A stretch of DNA of 64,000 nt from an uncultured bacterium (GTDB lineage: Bacteria; Cyanobacteriota; Vampirovibrionia; Gastranaerophilales; Gastranaerophilaceae). Location of the stretch: positions 62,001-126,000 of the forward strand of contig CASDRS010000013.1 of the NCBI GenBank assembly GCA_949283255.1, given 5' to 3'. Below are positions 1 to 8,900 of the stretch, one piece after another. The notes beneath the pieces were generated by a model. The model saw only the letters and a program-made list of their open reading frames with translations. It was not told the origin of the DNA and made no database searches. Position numbers and translations under genes: made by a program. Positions within the stretch are counted from its first letter, which is position 1, and the number at the start of each line of letters is the position of its first letter.

Positions 1-723
1 CTATTCACTCAAGATGCCAAAGCCTACCTGGCAGACAAATTTAAAATAAGAAGTTCCGTAATCAGAGAACGCATAGAGCAAACTAATATATTTTTAGAAG
101 CAATAAAAAACAAATTGAATATTAATAATTCTGAAATCGCACCAAAGACAAATCAAAAAATTATGACAAACTCAAAAATAATCCCTCAAAGTATTTCGCA
201 AGACATCTTGAGTAATCCTATTTTCAAATTTATTACTAATCAGAATATAACAAAACAAGATTATAAAGAACTAATATCTAATATGTCAGCACTTATGAAT
301 TTGAATGACATACAAATACTTTCAAAACGACTTGAGCTAAGAGCAATGAGCACACAGGCAAAAGATTTCGAAAAAATGCAGCTAAGAACACTTGCTGACA
401 AATGCATGCAGCTAAACAACAATTGTGAAATCATACTTGATAAAATATTTTTAGAATCAGGACAATCGATTAATCTCGAGCACACAGACATCCCTGAAGC
501 TGAAGTGAAAATGCTTAAGCTTAGTGAAAAATACGGCTACAAGACAATCGGGGAAATGATTTCAAAAATGCTAATAAAAAACAATCATAATCCAACAATT
601 TACAACAGTAACTTATACAAAATATACTCAAAACACAAACAAGAATTTCTTGAAAATACAGGTTCAATAGAACTTGCAATCAGTAGAGGCAACAATGATT
701 TATTTAAATGGGGTACTATATAA
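1..723 (+). CDS. Hypothetical protein, 5' end cut by window edge
   Basis: The reading frame is open from the first base, so the gene begins outside the window; a TTG at 115 is only an internal codon. About 240 residues are visible. They are Lys/Asn/Ile-rich and mostly predicted helical, with no membrane segment, no signal peptide and no motif I recognise. The stop codon shares its last base with the next start (TAATG at 721-725), so the two genes are probably translationally coupled. It opens a five-gene same-strand run of lineage-specific proteins. Whether its N-terminus carries the tag seen in its neighbours cannot be seen. Function unknown. Confidence 0.8.
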   Translation, partial: LFTQDAKAYLADKFKIRSSVIRERIEQTNIFLEAIKNKLNINNSEIAPKTNQKIMTNSKIIPQSISQDILSNPIFKFITNQNITKQDYKELISNMSALMNLNDIQILSKRLELRAMSTQAKDFEKMQLRTLADKCMQLNNNCEIILDKIFLESGQSINLEHTDIPEAEVKMLKLSEKYGYKTIGEMISKMLIKNNHNPTIYNSNLYKIYSKHKQEFLENTGSIELAISRGNNDLFKWGTI

Positions 724-3278
724 TGAAAATTACAGCAGATTATACTTTACCAAAAATACACACGAACGTATTAAACAATAGAAAATCGCAAGTAACAACA
801 AATACGGTTCAGCAACCGATTGTCGCAAACAATACTGAATACAATCCGGCTTATTACGCTCCAATAAGCTTCAAGGGTAATTCCGGGTTTGAGAACTATT
901 TCCCGACAGATATTTTTGGAATGAACGAAGAAAAGTTTGACTCGCTCATCCTAAACACAATAGAAGATCCTGCAAAAAGGAACAAGCTTGCGGAATATAT
1001 AACATCATTAGCTGCAAAAGACAATCAAACAATGAACTTTATAAATATGTGGAAAAGACAAATTCCAACAATAGTATCTCAAGGCATGCTAACGACAATG
1101 AATACAAACACTTCTGATTTTCTCAGAAGGATTACAGCAGTAGGCTCAAGGAACCATTCAAACTCTACATTAGACAAATTTTTACAGTCCGATTATCAAA
1201 CGGAAATAATTAAAAAAGACGGAAAATCAGCCGCAGCAGGCCTAATATCTTGGAAACTCTTTAATCTTGGTAACATATATCCGGGGGTTTTCGGGAAAGG
1301 TGCTCTATATTTATCTGCAGTCGTAGTTGGACTTATCGGATATGATGAAAGAAGTAAGGATACACAAGAAATCCAGAATAAACAATTTTTGCAAGCAATA
1401 AAAGAAATGATGAAAATAGGGGTTATAGATCCATATTTACTGCTTGATAAAATTGATAAATCCGCAACAAACTTTTCGCCTGAGCAACAAGAGCGTTATC
1501 TGAAATGGCAAAACAACCGTACAAATGAATTGCGATACCAAAAGACAGGTTCAATAGTAGACAAGCACAATGACTTTGAAACTCCTGAAGCAAAAAATGC
1601 TTTGTTGGTAATGATTAAAACATTAAAAGATAGTGTCGGATTTACCGATGAAAACGTTGCAGATCTGCTACAATTATACGCAGCGACATACGCCAGCATC
1701 GGGCAAACGCAAGAGGCTGAATTCCTGACCAGAATGGCTTCAAACATATATTTTGATACCAATTTCACAAAATTCATGAATTCTCAAGACACATTGGCTT
1801 ATTTATGCATAAAGAACGACAAACCTTATGAAGCATTTAAACCGCTTCTGAACGTTTCTTGTGCTACAGATGAAGAAGACCCGACAGGAGAAAAAAGATT
1901 AAATGCTGAAATAATGCAATTAGATCTTACACAACAATTAATAAAAAAATACAGAAATATTGACTATCTCTTACAAGAAGACAAAAAAATCAGTAAAACC
2001 GGAGCAAGAAGAGAAGCTCTGACAAAACTTTTGAATGATGAATCATACAAAGAATATACTTCTGATGACTATGTTCTGGGAGAAAACTGGCTAAGCAGCA
2101 TAACAACACTGAGCAAACGTTTTGGAATTAATGATAATTTATTGAAACAATTATTAATCACAATTTCAAAATTCCCACTCAAAAATTTGAACTACGAACT
2201 AACTGACGAAATTGATGACAAAAATATCTACAAAGTATCAGACGGAGCTAAAGTACATTATAAAGATAATGAAAAATTAGAAGCTGCACTAATACAATCA
2301 AACAAATACATACAAAAAAGAGCCTCTGAAATAGAAGATCAAATTGCAACAGGTGAATTGAAAGGACTTACAGCGGAAGAAAAAGCCCAACTGATAGTCG
2401 GAGCAAATTTACTCAAAGGCAATCTTAAATACACAATAGACAATATTCTTGAAAAAGATGATGCACAATGTACACCTACTGACATTGAAATCTTAAAAAT
2501 ATGTCTGAACAATCTACGTAAAAATGATAATTTTAGTAATTTTTATAAATACAGAGACTCAGAACCACAATATCTTGAACTTCAACAAAAAATAATTGAT
2601 ATTTTAGGTGAACAATATGGAACCAATAGTGTTAAAGCTTGTTCTGCAGTAGCTGAATTCGGACTAATGGATACATCACCTCAAAGATTAATATATCAAA
2701 TTATTCCGAGATTAAAATATGCTCCTCAAGAAGTCCAATCAAAATATCTACCTGAGCTATATGCACGCTACGGAAAACTCAAAAACTACGACATTGAACT
2801 TACCAGCCGCATAGAACCACTCAACGATAAACAAGCTCTTGATATAATTGTTGCGTATGTTAAATATTTTGAAAATACTCAAAAAATTGATCAAACAAAA
2901 CTTATGGAATTTTTAAACTTCCTGGACAAAATATATACAACAGCACCTGCTGAAACTTGTGAAGCCGGATTTGGCTATTTGCCTGATACGCAGGTATTCG
3001 ATGTGCCATTATTTGACAGTATTAACGGCTACGGAAGTGAAAGTTCAAAGAGATTCAAAAAATATTATAATTACACAACCTGGGATACAGCTACGGTGAA
3101 CAGCGACCTTAGTCAATGGGTACAAAAAGTTCCGGGACTCTATCGAGTAAACGAAAGAAAATATCTTGATATGGGCAAAAAACATGAAAGCGTAATATTC
3201 CAAAAGAAACATAACCAAAAGATGGATAACAAAATGATATCAATAGAAAACAATATAGATAATCCGAAATTAACATAA
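723..3278 (+). CDS. Large hypothetical protein with N-terminal F-K-G-N tag
   Basis: An 851-residue protein of unknown function. I chose the ATG at 723, overlapping the previous stop, rather than an in-frame ATG at 708 that lies inside the upstream gene. The first 50 residues are polar and low in complexity and end in P-I-S-F-K-G-N (F50). This matches the F-x-[AG]-x element of several other proteins in the window. A single hydrophobic segment lies near residues 195-215, within a Gly/Leu/Val-rich stretch. The remainder is long, helical and charged, and could be a repeat scaffold. No catalytic motif was recognised. The position in a five-gene run suggests shared expression with a metalloprotease-like protein downstream. 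Confidence 0.8.
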   Translation: MKITADYTLPKIHTNVLNNRKSQVTTNTVQQPIVANNTEYNPAYYAPISFKGNSGFENYFPTDIFGMNEEKFDSLILNTIEDPAKRNKLAEYITSLAAKDNQTMNFINMWKRQIPTIVSQGMLTTMNTNTSDFLRRITAVGSRNHSNSTLDKFLQSDYQTEIIKKDGKSAAAGLISWKLFNLGNIYPGVFGKGALYLSAVVVGLIGYDERSKDTQEIQNKQFLQAIKEMMKIGVIDPYLLLDKIDKSATNFSPEQQERYLKWQNNRTNELRYQKTGSIVDKHNDFETPEAKNALLVMIKTLKDSVGFTDENVADLLQLYAATYASIGQTQEAEFLTRMASNIYFDTNFTKFMNSQDTLAYLCIKNDKPYEAFKPLLNVSCATDEEDPTGEKRLNAEIMQLDLTQQLIKKYRNIDYLLQEDKKISKTGARREALTKLLNDESYKEYTSDDYVLGENWLSSITTLSKRFGINDNLLKQLLITISKFPLKNLNYELTDEIDDKNIYKVSDGAKVHYKDNEKLEAALIQSNKYIQKRASEIEDQIATGELKGLTAEEKAQLIVGANLLKGNLKYTIDNILEKDDAQCTPTDIEILKICLNNLRKNDNFSNFYKYRDSEPQYLELQQKIIDILGEQYGTNSVKACSAVAEFGLMDTSPQRLIYQIIPRLKYAPQEVQSKYLPELYARYGKLKNYDIELTSRIEPLNDKQALDIIVAYVKYFENTQKIDQTKLMEFLNFLDKIYTTAPAETCEAGFGYLPDTQVFDVPLFDSINGYGSESSKRFKKYYNYTTWDTATVNSDLSQWVQKVPGLYRVNERKYLDMGKKHESVIFQKKHNQKMDNKMISIENNIDNPKLT

Positions 3279-3291
3279 AAGGAGGTATATT

Positions 3292-3783
3292 ATGAGAATT
3301 TATCCTATTATTGCAAATACATTTCATCCAAAATTCACAGCAAGTGAAGACAATAGAAAAACACTATCAGAAGCCTTCAGCCAAGGGCTTAACATGTCTC
3401 CTGAAAGCGATACATTTACACCGTCTTCACCAACAAAACCGCCTATTATAATCGAAACACTTGTAATCAAAAACGGTGACAACGATAAAGATAAAAGCTC
3501 TAAAGTTTCAGATACCTTAACCGGAGTTGGACTTGGCGGATTAGGTACAGCAGGAGCCTCAGAAGTTGTAAAAGGAAAAGGCAAATCAGACGATAACCAA
3601 GAAAAAAGCAGCGTAGATTATGAAAAGCTTGCTGATAAGGCAGCCGCTGAAACAAGAAACGATAATACAGACTCAGTTGACTCAGAAACAGATGTCAATG
3701 ACGATTATGAAGAAACAGAATATAACAATGATGTTGCGGACGATTCTGATTCTGATTCCGATTTTGATGACGACGGAGAATAA
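3292..3783 (+). CDS. Small tagged protein with acidic C-terminal tail
   Basis: A 163-residue protein preceded by a near-perfect ribosome site (AAAGGAGG, 3279-3286). It starts M-R-I-Y-P-I-I and carries P-K-F-T-A-S at residues 13-18, the same two-part N-terminus seen in other genes here. A Gly-rich, weakly hydrophobic stretch (about residues 76-97) is followed by a Lys-rich patch. The last 45 residues are dominated by Asp, Glu and Ser. No enzyme motif is visible. The acidic tail resembles the Asp-rich region of the adhesin at 49714, though only in composition. Function unknown. It lies between the large tagged protein and the zincin-like gene on the same strand. Confidence 0.75.
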   Translation: MRIYPIIANTFHPKFTASEDNRKTLSEAFSQGLNMSPESDTFTPSSPTKPPIIIETLVIKNGDNDKDKSSKVSDTLTGVGLGGLGTAGASEVVKGKGKSDDNQEKSSVDYEKLADKAAAETRNDNTDSVDSETDVNDDYEETEYNNDVADDSDSDSDFDDDGE

Positions 3784-3788
3784 CGACG

Positions 3789-4757
3789 GTGAGAATTGCT
3801 CCAATATCAAATTACAGATATTCAAACAATAATACAGTCCCTCGCAAGAGAGATTATTCCTATAGTAGTAAGCCAAAAGCTGACTGTACATTTACGGCTC
3901 GCCCGATTAACTACAACTATTTGTACAGAAAATCTTTAGCGCTCCACAACGCTTACATCTTAAGAACAAATCCTCTGCAGGTTGAACAATATTTTGCAAG
4001 AATGGGAATTCCCGCAAAATTTGACGAAGGAACCGAATACGGAAGAAAATTTGTCGCTTATGGAGTTTTTAATGCTTTTGAAATATTCAGGCAATTACAC
4101 TTTAAACCTCCTGTAAGTATTAAATTAATAGATTTTAGAAAATTTAATGACCCTACAATTTTGGATGCTACAGGAATTGCAACGCCCGCTCAATTTGCTG
4201 TCCCTCAAAATAAAATATACCCTCCGAGATCAGTATTCTTTAATTCATTTGCAATGAATAAACCTTATTTTATAAATGGACAATGGAAACCTTATTGCTG
4301 GGAAAATTTCTTTGAGATAATGGAATATGCAAGAGCAAACAATTTAATTTCAACTGAACATTTTTTGTCTCCATTCGTACATGAATTTGCTCACACGCTT
4401 CACTATGATAAAATCTACTCAAAATTCGGAAGTCCGTTTCCTCACCCTGAGTACGCGTACAACCCAAAAACAAACGATTTACTTGCAAAATTAAATTTGA
4501 ATTTATCCGGGAACAATCCTTACGTATCACATTTTATAACGAAAAACATTACAGACAATATAAGTCAATACGGCACAACAAATTTATTTGAAACTTTTGC
4601 GGAAGGTTTTACAAAAGATATTCTTAATAACATAAACCTGTTTACGCTCCGACTGGAAAGATACCCGTTTGACGGTACTAATAATAACCAAACAATAAGA
4701 GAAATACTGTACGAAACATTTGAAGGCCTTGTTGGGGATGGAACAGGACAAATATAG
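3789..4757 (+). CDS. Tagged zincin-like metallopeptidase
   Basis: A 322-residue protein starting at GTG (M-R-I-A-P-I-S), 5 bases after the previous stop, with GGAG about 10 bases upstream. It carries the C-T-F-T-A-R element at residues 33-38. H-E-F-A-H at residues 198-202 fits the HExxH zinc site of metallopeptidases. The downstream E-T-F-A-E-G-F (E268 to F274) could supply the third, glutamate ligand, as in gluzincin or lethal-factor-like folds. There is no classical signal peptide. By family knowledge, HExxH proteins of this sort cleave peptides; the substrate is unknown. A role as an exported or effector protease is inference from the tag alone. The peptidase call rests on the zinc motif and not on a full domain match. 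Confidence 0.65.
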   Translation: MRIAPISNYRYSNNNTVPRKRDYSYSSKPKADCTFTARPINYNYLYRKSLALHNAYILRTNPLQVEQYFARMGIPAKFDEGTEYGRKFVAYGVFNAFEIFRQLHFKPPVSIKLIDFRKFNDPTILDATGIATPAQFAVPQNKIYPPRSVFFNSFAMNKPYFINGQWKPYCWENFFEIMEYARANNLISTEHFLSPFVHEFAHTLHYDKIYSKFGSPFPHPEYAYNPKTNDLLAKLNLNLSGNNPYVSHFITKNITDNISQYGTTNLFETFAEGFTKDILNNINLFTLRLERYPFDGTNNNQTIREILYETFEGLVGDGTGQI

Positions 4758-4768
4758 GAAGGTTTATT

Positions 4769-5329
4769 ATGATAAATCCTATTCAAAACAGAAATTTTTA
4801 TTATAATACATTATCTCAACCTGCCAATTGTGCAGAAAAAAAGGATTTATTAAATATGCAATCTTGTCCTGATGCTGAAGTGCTTGAAGCTTCAAACAAC
4901 ATAACAAAATTAACATCAGACAACAAATTTTTATATGAAGAATACAAAAACAACCCCGAATTTAAACACTTACAAAACAGCCAATATTTTAACAACCCAG
5001 AAGGCACAGAAAATATTCTTAATATGATAAGAGATCTTGAAATCTCAAAAAACCAAGCAAAAATAAATAACTGTTACGGAAGAAGCTTTAATTATTCACT
5101 GAGTAAAAAAATCGAGAACCTTAATATTACAAAGTGCTTATACAACATAAATAAAATTATTTATGACGACAGAATCAACAAACAAATAAAAGACTACACC
5201 ATAATCAATGCAAACAGTCCGAGATTTCAAATTTTGATACTTGATTCTGTAGATAACCTTTTGGGCGGGAACGACATAAATAAAATAGAAAAAACTATAA
5301 TCTCACCCTTGTACCAAACATACTACTAA
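4769..5329 (+). CDS. Hypothetical protein, last gene of left cluster
   Basis: A 186-residue protein with a good ribosome site (AGGAAGG, 7 bases before the ATG). It begins M-I-N-P-I-Q, resembling the M-x-I-x-P-I opening of its neighbours, but I find no clear F-x-[AG]-x element. It is Asn/Lys/Ile-rich, soluble and probably helical. It follows the metallopeptidase-like gene by 11 bases, so it is very likely co-transcribed and could be its partner, inhibitor or substrate; that is conjecture. The cluster ends here, directly before a block of tRNA-derived repeats. Confidence 0.7.
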   Translation: MINPIQNRNFYYNTLSQPANCAEKKDLLNMQSCPDAEVLEASNNITKLTSDNKFLYEEYKNNPEFKHLQNSQYFNNPEGTENILNMIRDLEISKNQAKINNCYGRSFNYSLSKKIENLNITKCLYNINKIIYDDRINKQIKDYTIINANSPRFQILILDSVDNLLGGNDINKIEKTIISPLYQTYY

Positions 5330-5330
5330 T

Positions 5331-5793
5331 TCCGTATTTTGCTTCGTGATTTCATCACCCGCAAAAACACTCCAGCCTCTGCTCACAGGTCGCCGAACTC
5401 GATTAGGCGAGTTCTCGCCAATATCTCCAATAACAAAAAAAAAGACCATTTAAGGCCTTTTATTAATGGAGCGGGAGACGAGGCTTGTCTTGACCTGCTC
5501 GCGTTATACGGCAATTCCGAGTTTTGCTTCGTGATTTCATCACCCGCAAAAACACTCCAGCCTCTGCTCGCAGATCGCCGAACTCGATTAGGCGAGTTCT
5601 CGCCAATATCTCCAATAACAAAAAAAGACCATTTAAGGTCTTTTATTAATGGAGCGGGAGACGAGGCTTGTCTTGACCTGCTCGCGTTATACGGCAATTC
5701 CGTGTTTTGCTTCGCAGGTCGCCGAACTCGATTAAGCGAGTTCTCGCCAATATCTCCAATAACAAAAAAAAGACCATTTAAGGTCTTTTAAAA
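5331..5793. repeat. Tandem repeats containing tRNA-Gly 3' end and terminator
   Basis: Two units of about 184 bp (5331-5515, 5516-5698) and a shortened third (5699-5793) that runs into the real tRNA-Gly gene. Each complete unit contains, on the minus strand, the last 19 bases of tRNA-Gly including CCA (5467-5485 and 5650-5668) followed by a copy of its hairpin terminator. The rest of the unit holds two inverted repeats, GTGAT/ATCAC and GAACTCG/CGAGTTC. The third unit lacks about 39 bp present in the others. No convincing protein is encoded: the open frames through the block are by-products of the repetition. Duplication of a tRNA 3' end is what integration or tandem amplification at a tRNA would leave, but no integrase is visible nearby. 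Confidence 0.8.
5764..5788 (-). terminator. Intrinsic terminator of tRNA-Gly
   Basis: On the minus strand, immediately after the CCA end, AAAGACC and GGTCTTT pair around a 6-base loop and run into a T tract. Near-copies lie in the two upstream repeat units. Confidence 0.8.
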
Positions 5794-5868
5794 TGGAGCG
5801 GGAGACGAGGCTCGAACTCGCGACATCCTCCTTGGCAAGGAGGCATTCTACCACTGAATTACCCCCGC
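5794..5868 (-). tRNA. tRNA-Gly (GCC)
   Basis: A 75-nt cloverleaf read on the minus strand. The acceptor stem GCGGGGG pairs with CTCCCGC, with one G-U pair. The anticodon loop TTGCCAA gives anticodon GCC. The T loop is GTTCGAG and the CCA end is encoded. Its 3' 19 bases are repeated twice downstream of the gene (in the repeat block). A plausible promoter lies 26-53 bases upstream. Confidence 0.95.
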
Positions 5869-5893
5869 TTATCTCTATTTGGGTTACTTCTTA

Positions 5894-5921
5894 ATCATAC
5901 ATGCTGAAAAAAAAATTGCAA
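5894..5921 (-). promoter_or_regulatory. Probable tRNA-Gly promoter
   Basis: Minus-strand TTGCAA (5916-5921) and TATGAT (5894-5899) separated by 16 bases, positioned about 26 bases before the mature tRNA 5' end. A reasonable sigma-70-type match from sequence only. Confidence 0.45.
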
Positions 5922-5965
5922 GCGTTTTTTTTATTTTTGTCTATTATTCTTTTCAACTTATACAA

Positions 5966-8900
5966 CTACGCGGCAGGCTCCTCCTCGCGCATATCTGTAT
6001 CCATGGATTTTATATCGATAGAAATTCTATCTTTGAATGTCTTATTCAACGAGCCTACCAAATCATTCGAAGCATCAACCCAAAACATCGAAGCTGTTAA
6101 AATCTTTGTATCTAATCCGTTATCATTAACCTTTATCATAACCGGATCTGACCCCTGATGCTCACATAGCTTATTCTTCAAAAATACCAATTCCTCAAAC
6201 TTAAAATCATTATTAAGTTTTATCGTGAATATATTTGAATTATCAACAGGTTTGACACTATCAATTAATATAGCAGGAGCCTCGTCATCTCCTCGACGAC
6301 TTACCTTACCGGAAACAATAATCCTCTGCTCTGCCTGCATAAAATCACCATACTCTAAAATTTTCGAGTTAAAAGCAATAGTATCTATACGACCTGTCAA
6401 ATCCTCAATAGTTACAAATCGAATAAACTTAGTTGGATCTTTTTTGGTAGGAATTTGCTTCACAGCCGTAACCAATCCGCAAATAGTTACGACCTTGTCA
6501 TTAGGTAATGAAGCAATCTCTGAAATTTTATGCGTCATCAAAAATGGCAGCTTGTCTCTTATCGTAGACAAAGGATGACTCGTGACATAAAATCCCAAAA
6601 ACTCTTTCTCAAAAATTTGTATCTGACGCTGGTCATACTCTTCATCTGAACCTGCCAACTGGAATTTTACATCCTCAACATTTGAAGATTCCCCAAACAT
6701 ATCAAACAAACTTGTCTGTCCTGACTCCTTAGCCTTTGCCTCGTTAGAAGCCGTAGTTGTTATATATTCGATATTTTCCCAAAGCTGTTTTCTGCTTTTC
6801 TCAATAGTTGAAAACGCACCTGACTTGATAAGCCCTTCCAAAGTCTTTTTATTTGAACATTTCGGATCCAATCTTTTTACATAATCATATATAGACTTGA
6901 ACGGCCCATTTTCATCTCTTTCTTTAATAATATCAGCAATAACAGCCTCTCCAACCTGTTTAATAGAAGCTAAACCAAATCTGATATTACCGTTATCCGG
7001 CGTAAACGAAGCCAATGAATGGTTTATATCCGGAGGCAAAACCTTTATACCTTTCTTTTGAGCTTCCTCAATATACAGTTGAGTTTTTTCCTGATCGTTA
7101 GAAACACTAGACAATAATGCTGACAGATACTCAACAGGATAATGACACTTCAAATAAGCCGTCTGATAAGCTACAAATGCATACGCAGCCGAGTGAGACC
7201 TGTTAAAGCAATATGAAGCAAATGACAAAATCTGATTAAATAAAGCTTCAGCATCCTTTGCAGACATCCCGTGCTGTGCAGAGCGCTCGATGAATTTAGT
7301 TTTTTGTTTTTCCATTTCATCGACTTTTTTCTTACCCATCATACGACGAACCATGTCCGCTTGACCAAGTGTATAATCTGCCAAAACTTGGAAAACCTGC
7401 ATAATCTGCTCTTGATACACGATAGTTCCGTATGTGTCTTTTAAAACCGGTTCAAGCAAAGGATGAGCATACGTAATAGCCTGACGTCCATGTTTTCTTT
7501 CAACGAAATCATCAACCATGCCAGAATCCAACGGACCAGGTCTGAAAAGAGCAACCAAAGCGCCCAAATCTTCAAAAACGTCAGGTTTCAATCTCTTTAC
7601 AAGATTTTTCATCCCCTGAGATTCAAGCTGGAATACACCATCGGTATCTCCTGACATAAGCATTTCATAAACCGGCTTGTCATCCAACGGAATATTATTG
7701 ATAGCAAGCTCAATTCCCTGTTGTTGTTTTATCAAATCAACAGTTTTATAAATAGTCGTAAGGTTTCTTAGCCCCAAAAAGTCCATTTTCAAAAGGCTTA
7801 AAACTTCAGTAACATCGTGAGGCGGATAACCTGTCTGAACAATCCCATCTTTAGAAGGTTGAACAGGTAAAATCTCATCTAACGGAACTCGTGAAATAAT
7901 AACACCAGCGGCGTGAGTACCAGTGTTGTTCTTTATACCCTCAATACCAATCGCCAAATCAACGATTTTCTTAACTCCGACAGTCTTACTTTCCATCGGA
8001 TCGCCCGCAGGTATTTGTTCATCCTTATCGTATAATGCTCTTAATTCCGAACCCTCGCACTGCATTGCATCCTTAAGAGTCTTTGCCTTAGGGTTTGTAG
8101 CCTGAGCAAGCTCTATTGCAGGATCAATCAATGCCGCAAGGCGGTTACTTTCTGAGAAAGGAACCTTCAAGATTCTAGCGATACCCTTAAACGCTGCCTT
8201 CGCCGCATAAGTACCAAAAGTAATAATCTGACAAACCTTATCTTCACCATACTTTCTGGTAACATAATCAATAACTTCGCCACGACGTTCAATACAAAAG
8301 TCGATATCAATATCGGGCATGGTGTAACGCTCAGGATTCAAAAATCTTTCAAACAACAGCTTATGCTTAATCGGGTCCAAATCAGTAATTTCAAGAGCAT
8401 AAGCAACAACAGACCCGGCCGCCGAACCTCTTCCCGGTCCTACAGGAATACCATGAGTCTTTGCGTAGTGAATAAAATCCCACGTAATTAAAAAGTAAGC
8501 CGCAAAACCCATCTGCTCGATTACGCCAAGCTCGTAATTTACTCTCTCCTTCATCTCAGGCGAAACTTCACCGTATCTTTTCTTCATGCCTTCATGTACA
8601 AGATACTCCAAGTAAGTTTCAATCGTATGACCTGCAGGCACCTTATAATCAGGTAGAGGGCTCTTACCGAGCTCCAACATCAAATGACATTTCTCTGCAA
8701 TTGCAACCGTATTATCTATACATCTGTCGAACAGTTCTGGATCCATCCACTTGAAAGAATCTCTCAACTGCTCAGCTGTCTTTACATAAAATTCGTTATT
8801 AGGGAAATGAAAACGATTAGGATCATCCTTATCACTGTTAGTTTGCATACAAAGAAGAGTGTCATGCATATCAGCATCCTCTCGCCTTAAATAGTGAGAG

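Noticed and set aside
115..723. TTG at 115 as the start of the first gene
   Set aside because: The frame continues open to base 1 with similar composition and there is no ribosome site before the TTG.
5339..5791. Long open frames on both strands through the 5.3-5.8 kb repeat block
   Set aside because: They follow the DNA repeat period, run across tRNA-derived sequence and a terminator, lack ribosome sites and show no family resemblance; the block is repetitive non-coding DNA.
5331..5793. CRISPR array
   Set aside because: Units are about 184 bp with no short repeat/unique spacer alternation and no cas genes nearby.
5331..5868. Genomic island attachment site (attL) at tRNA-Gly
   Set aside because: The duplicated 3' ends fit, but no integrase or distant matching end is visible, so an island cannot be claimed.
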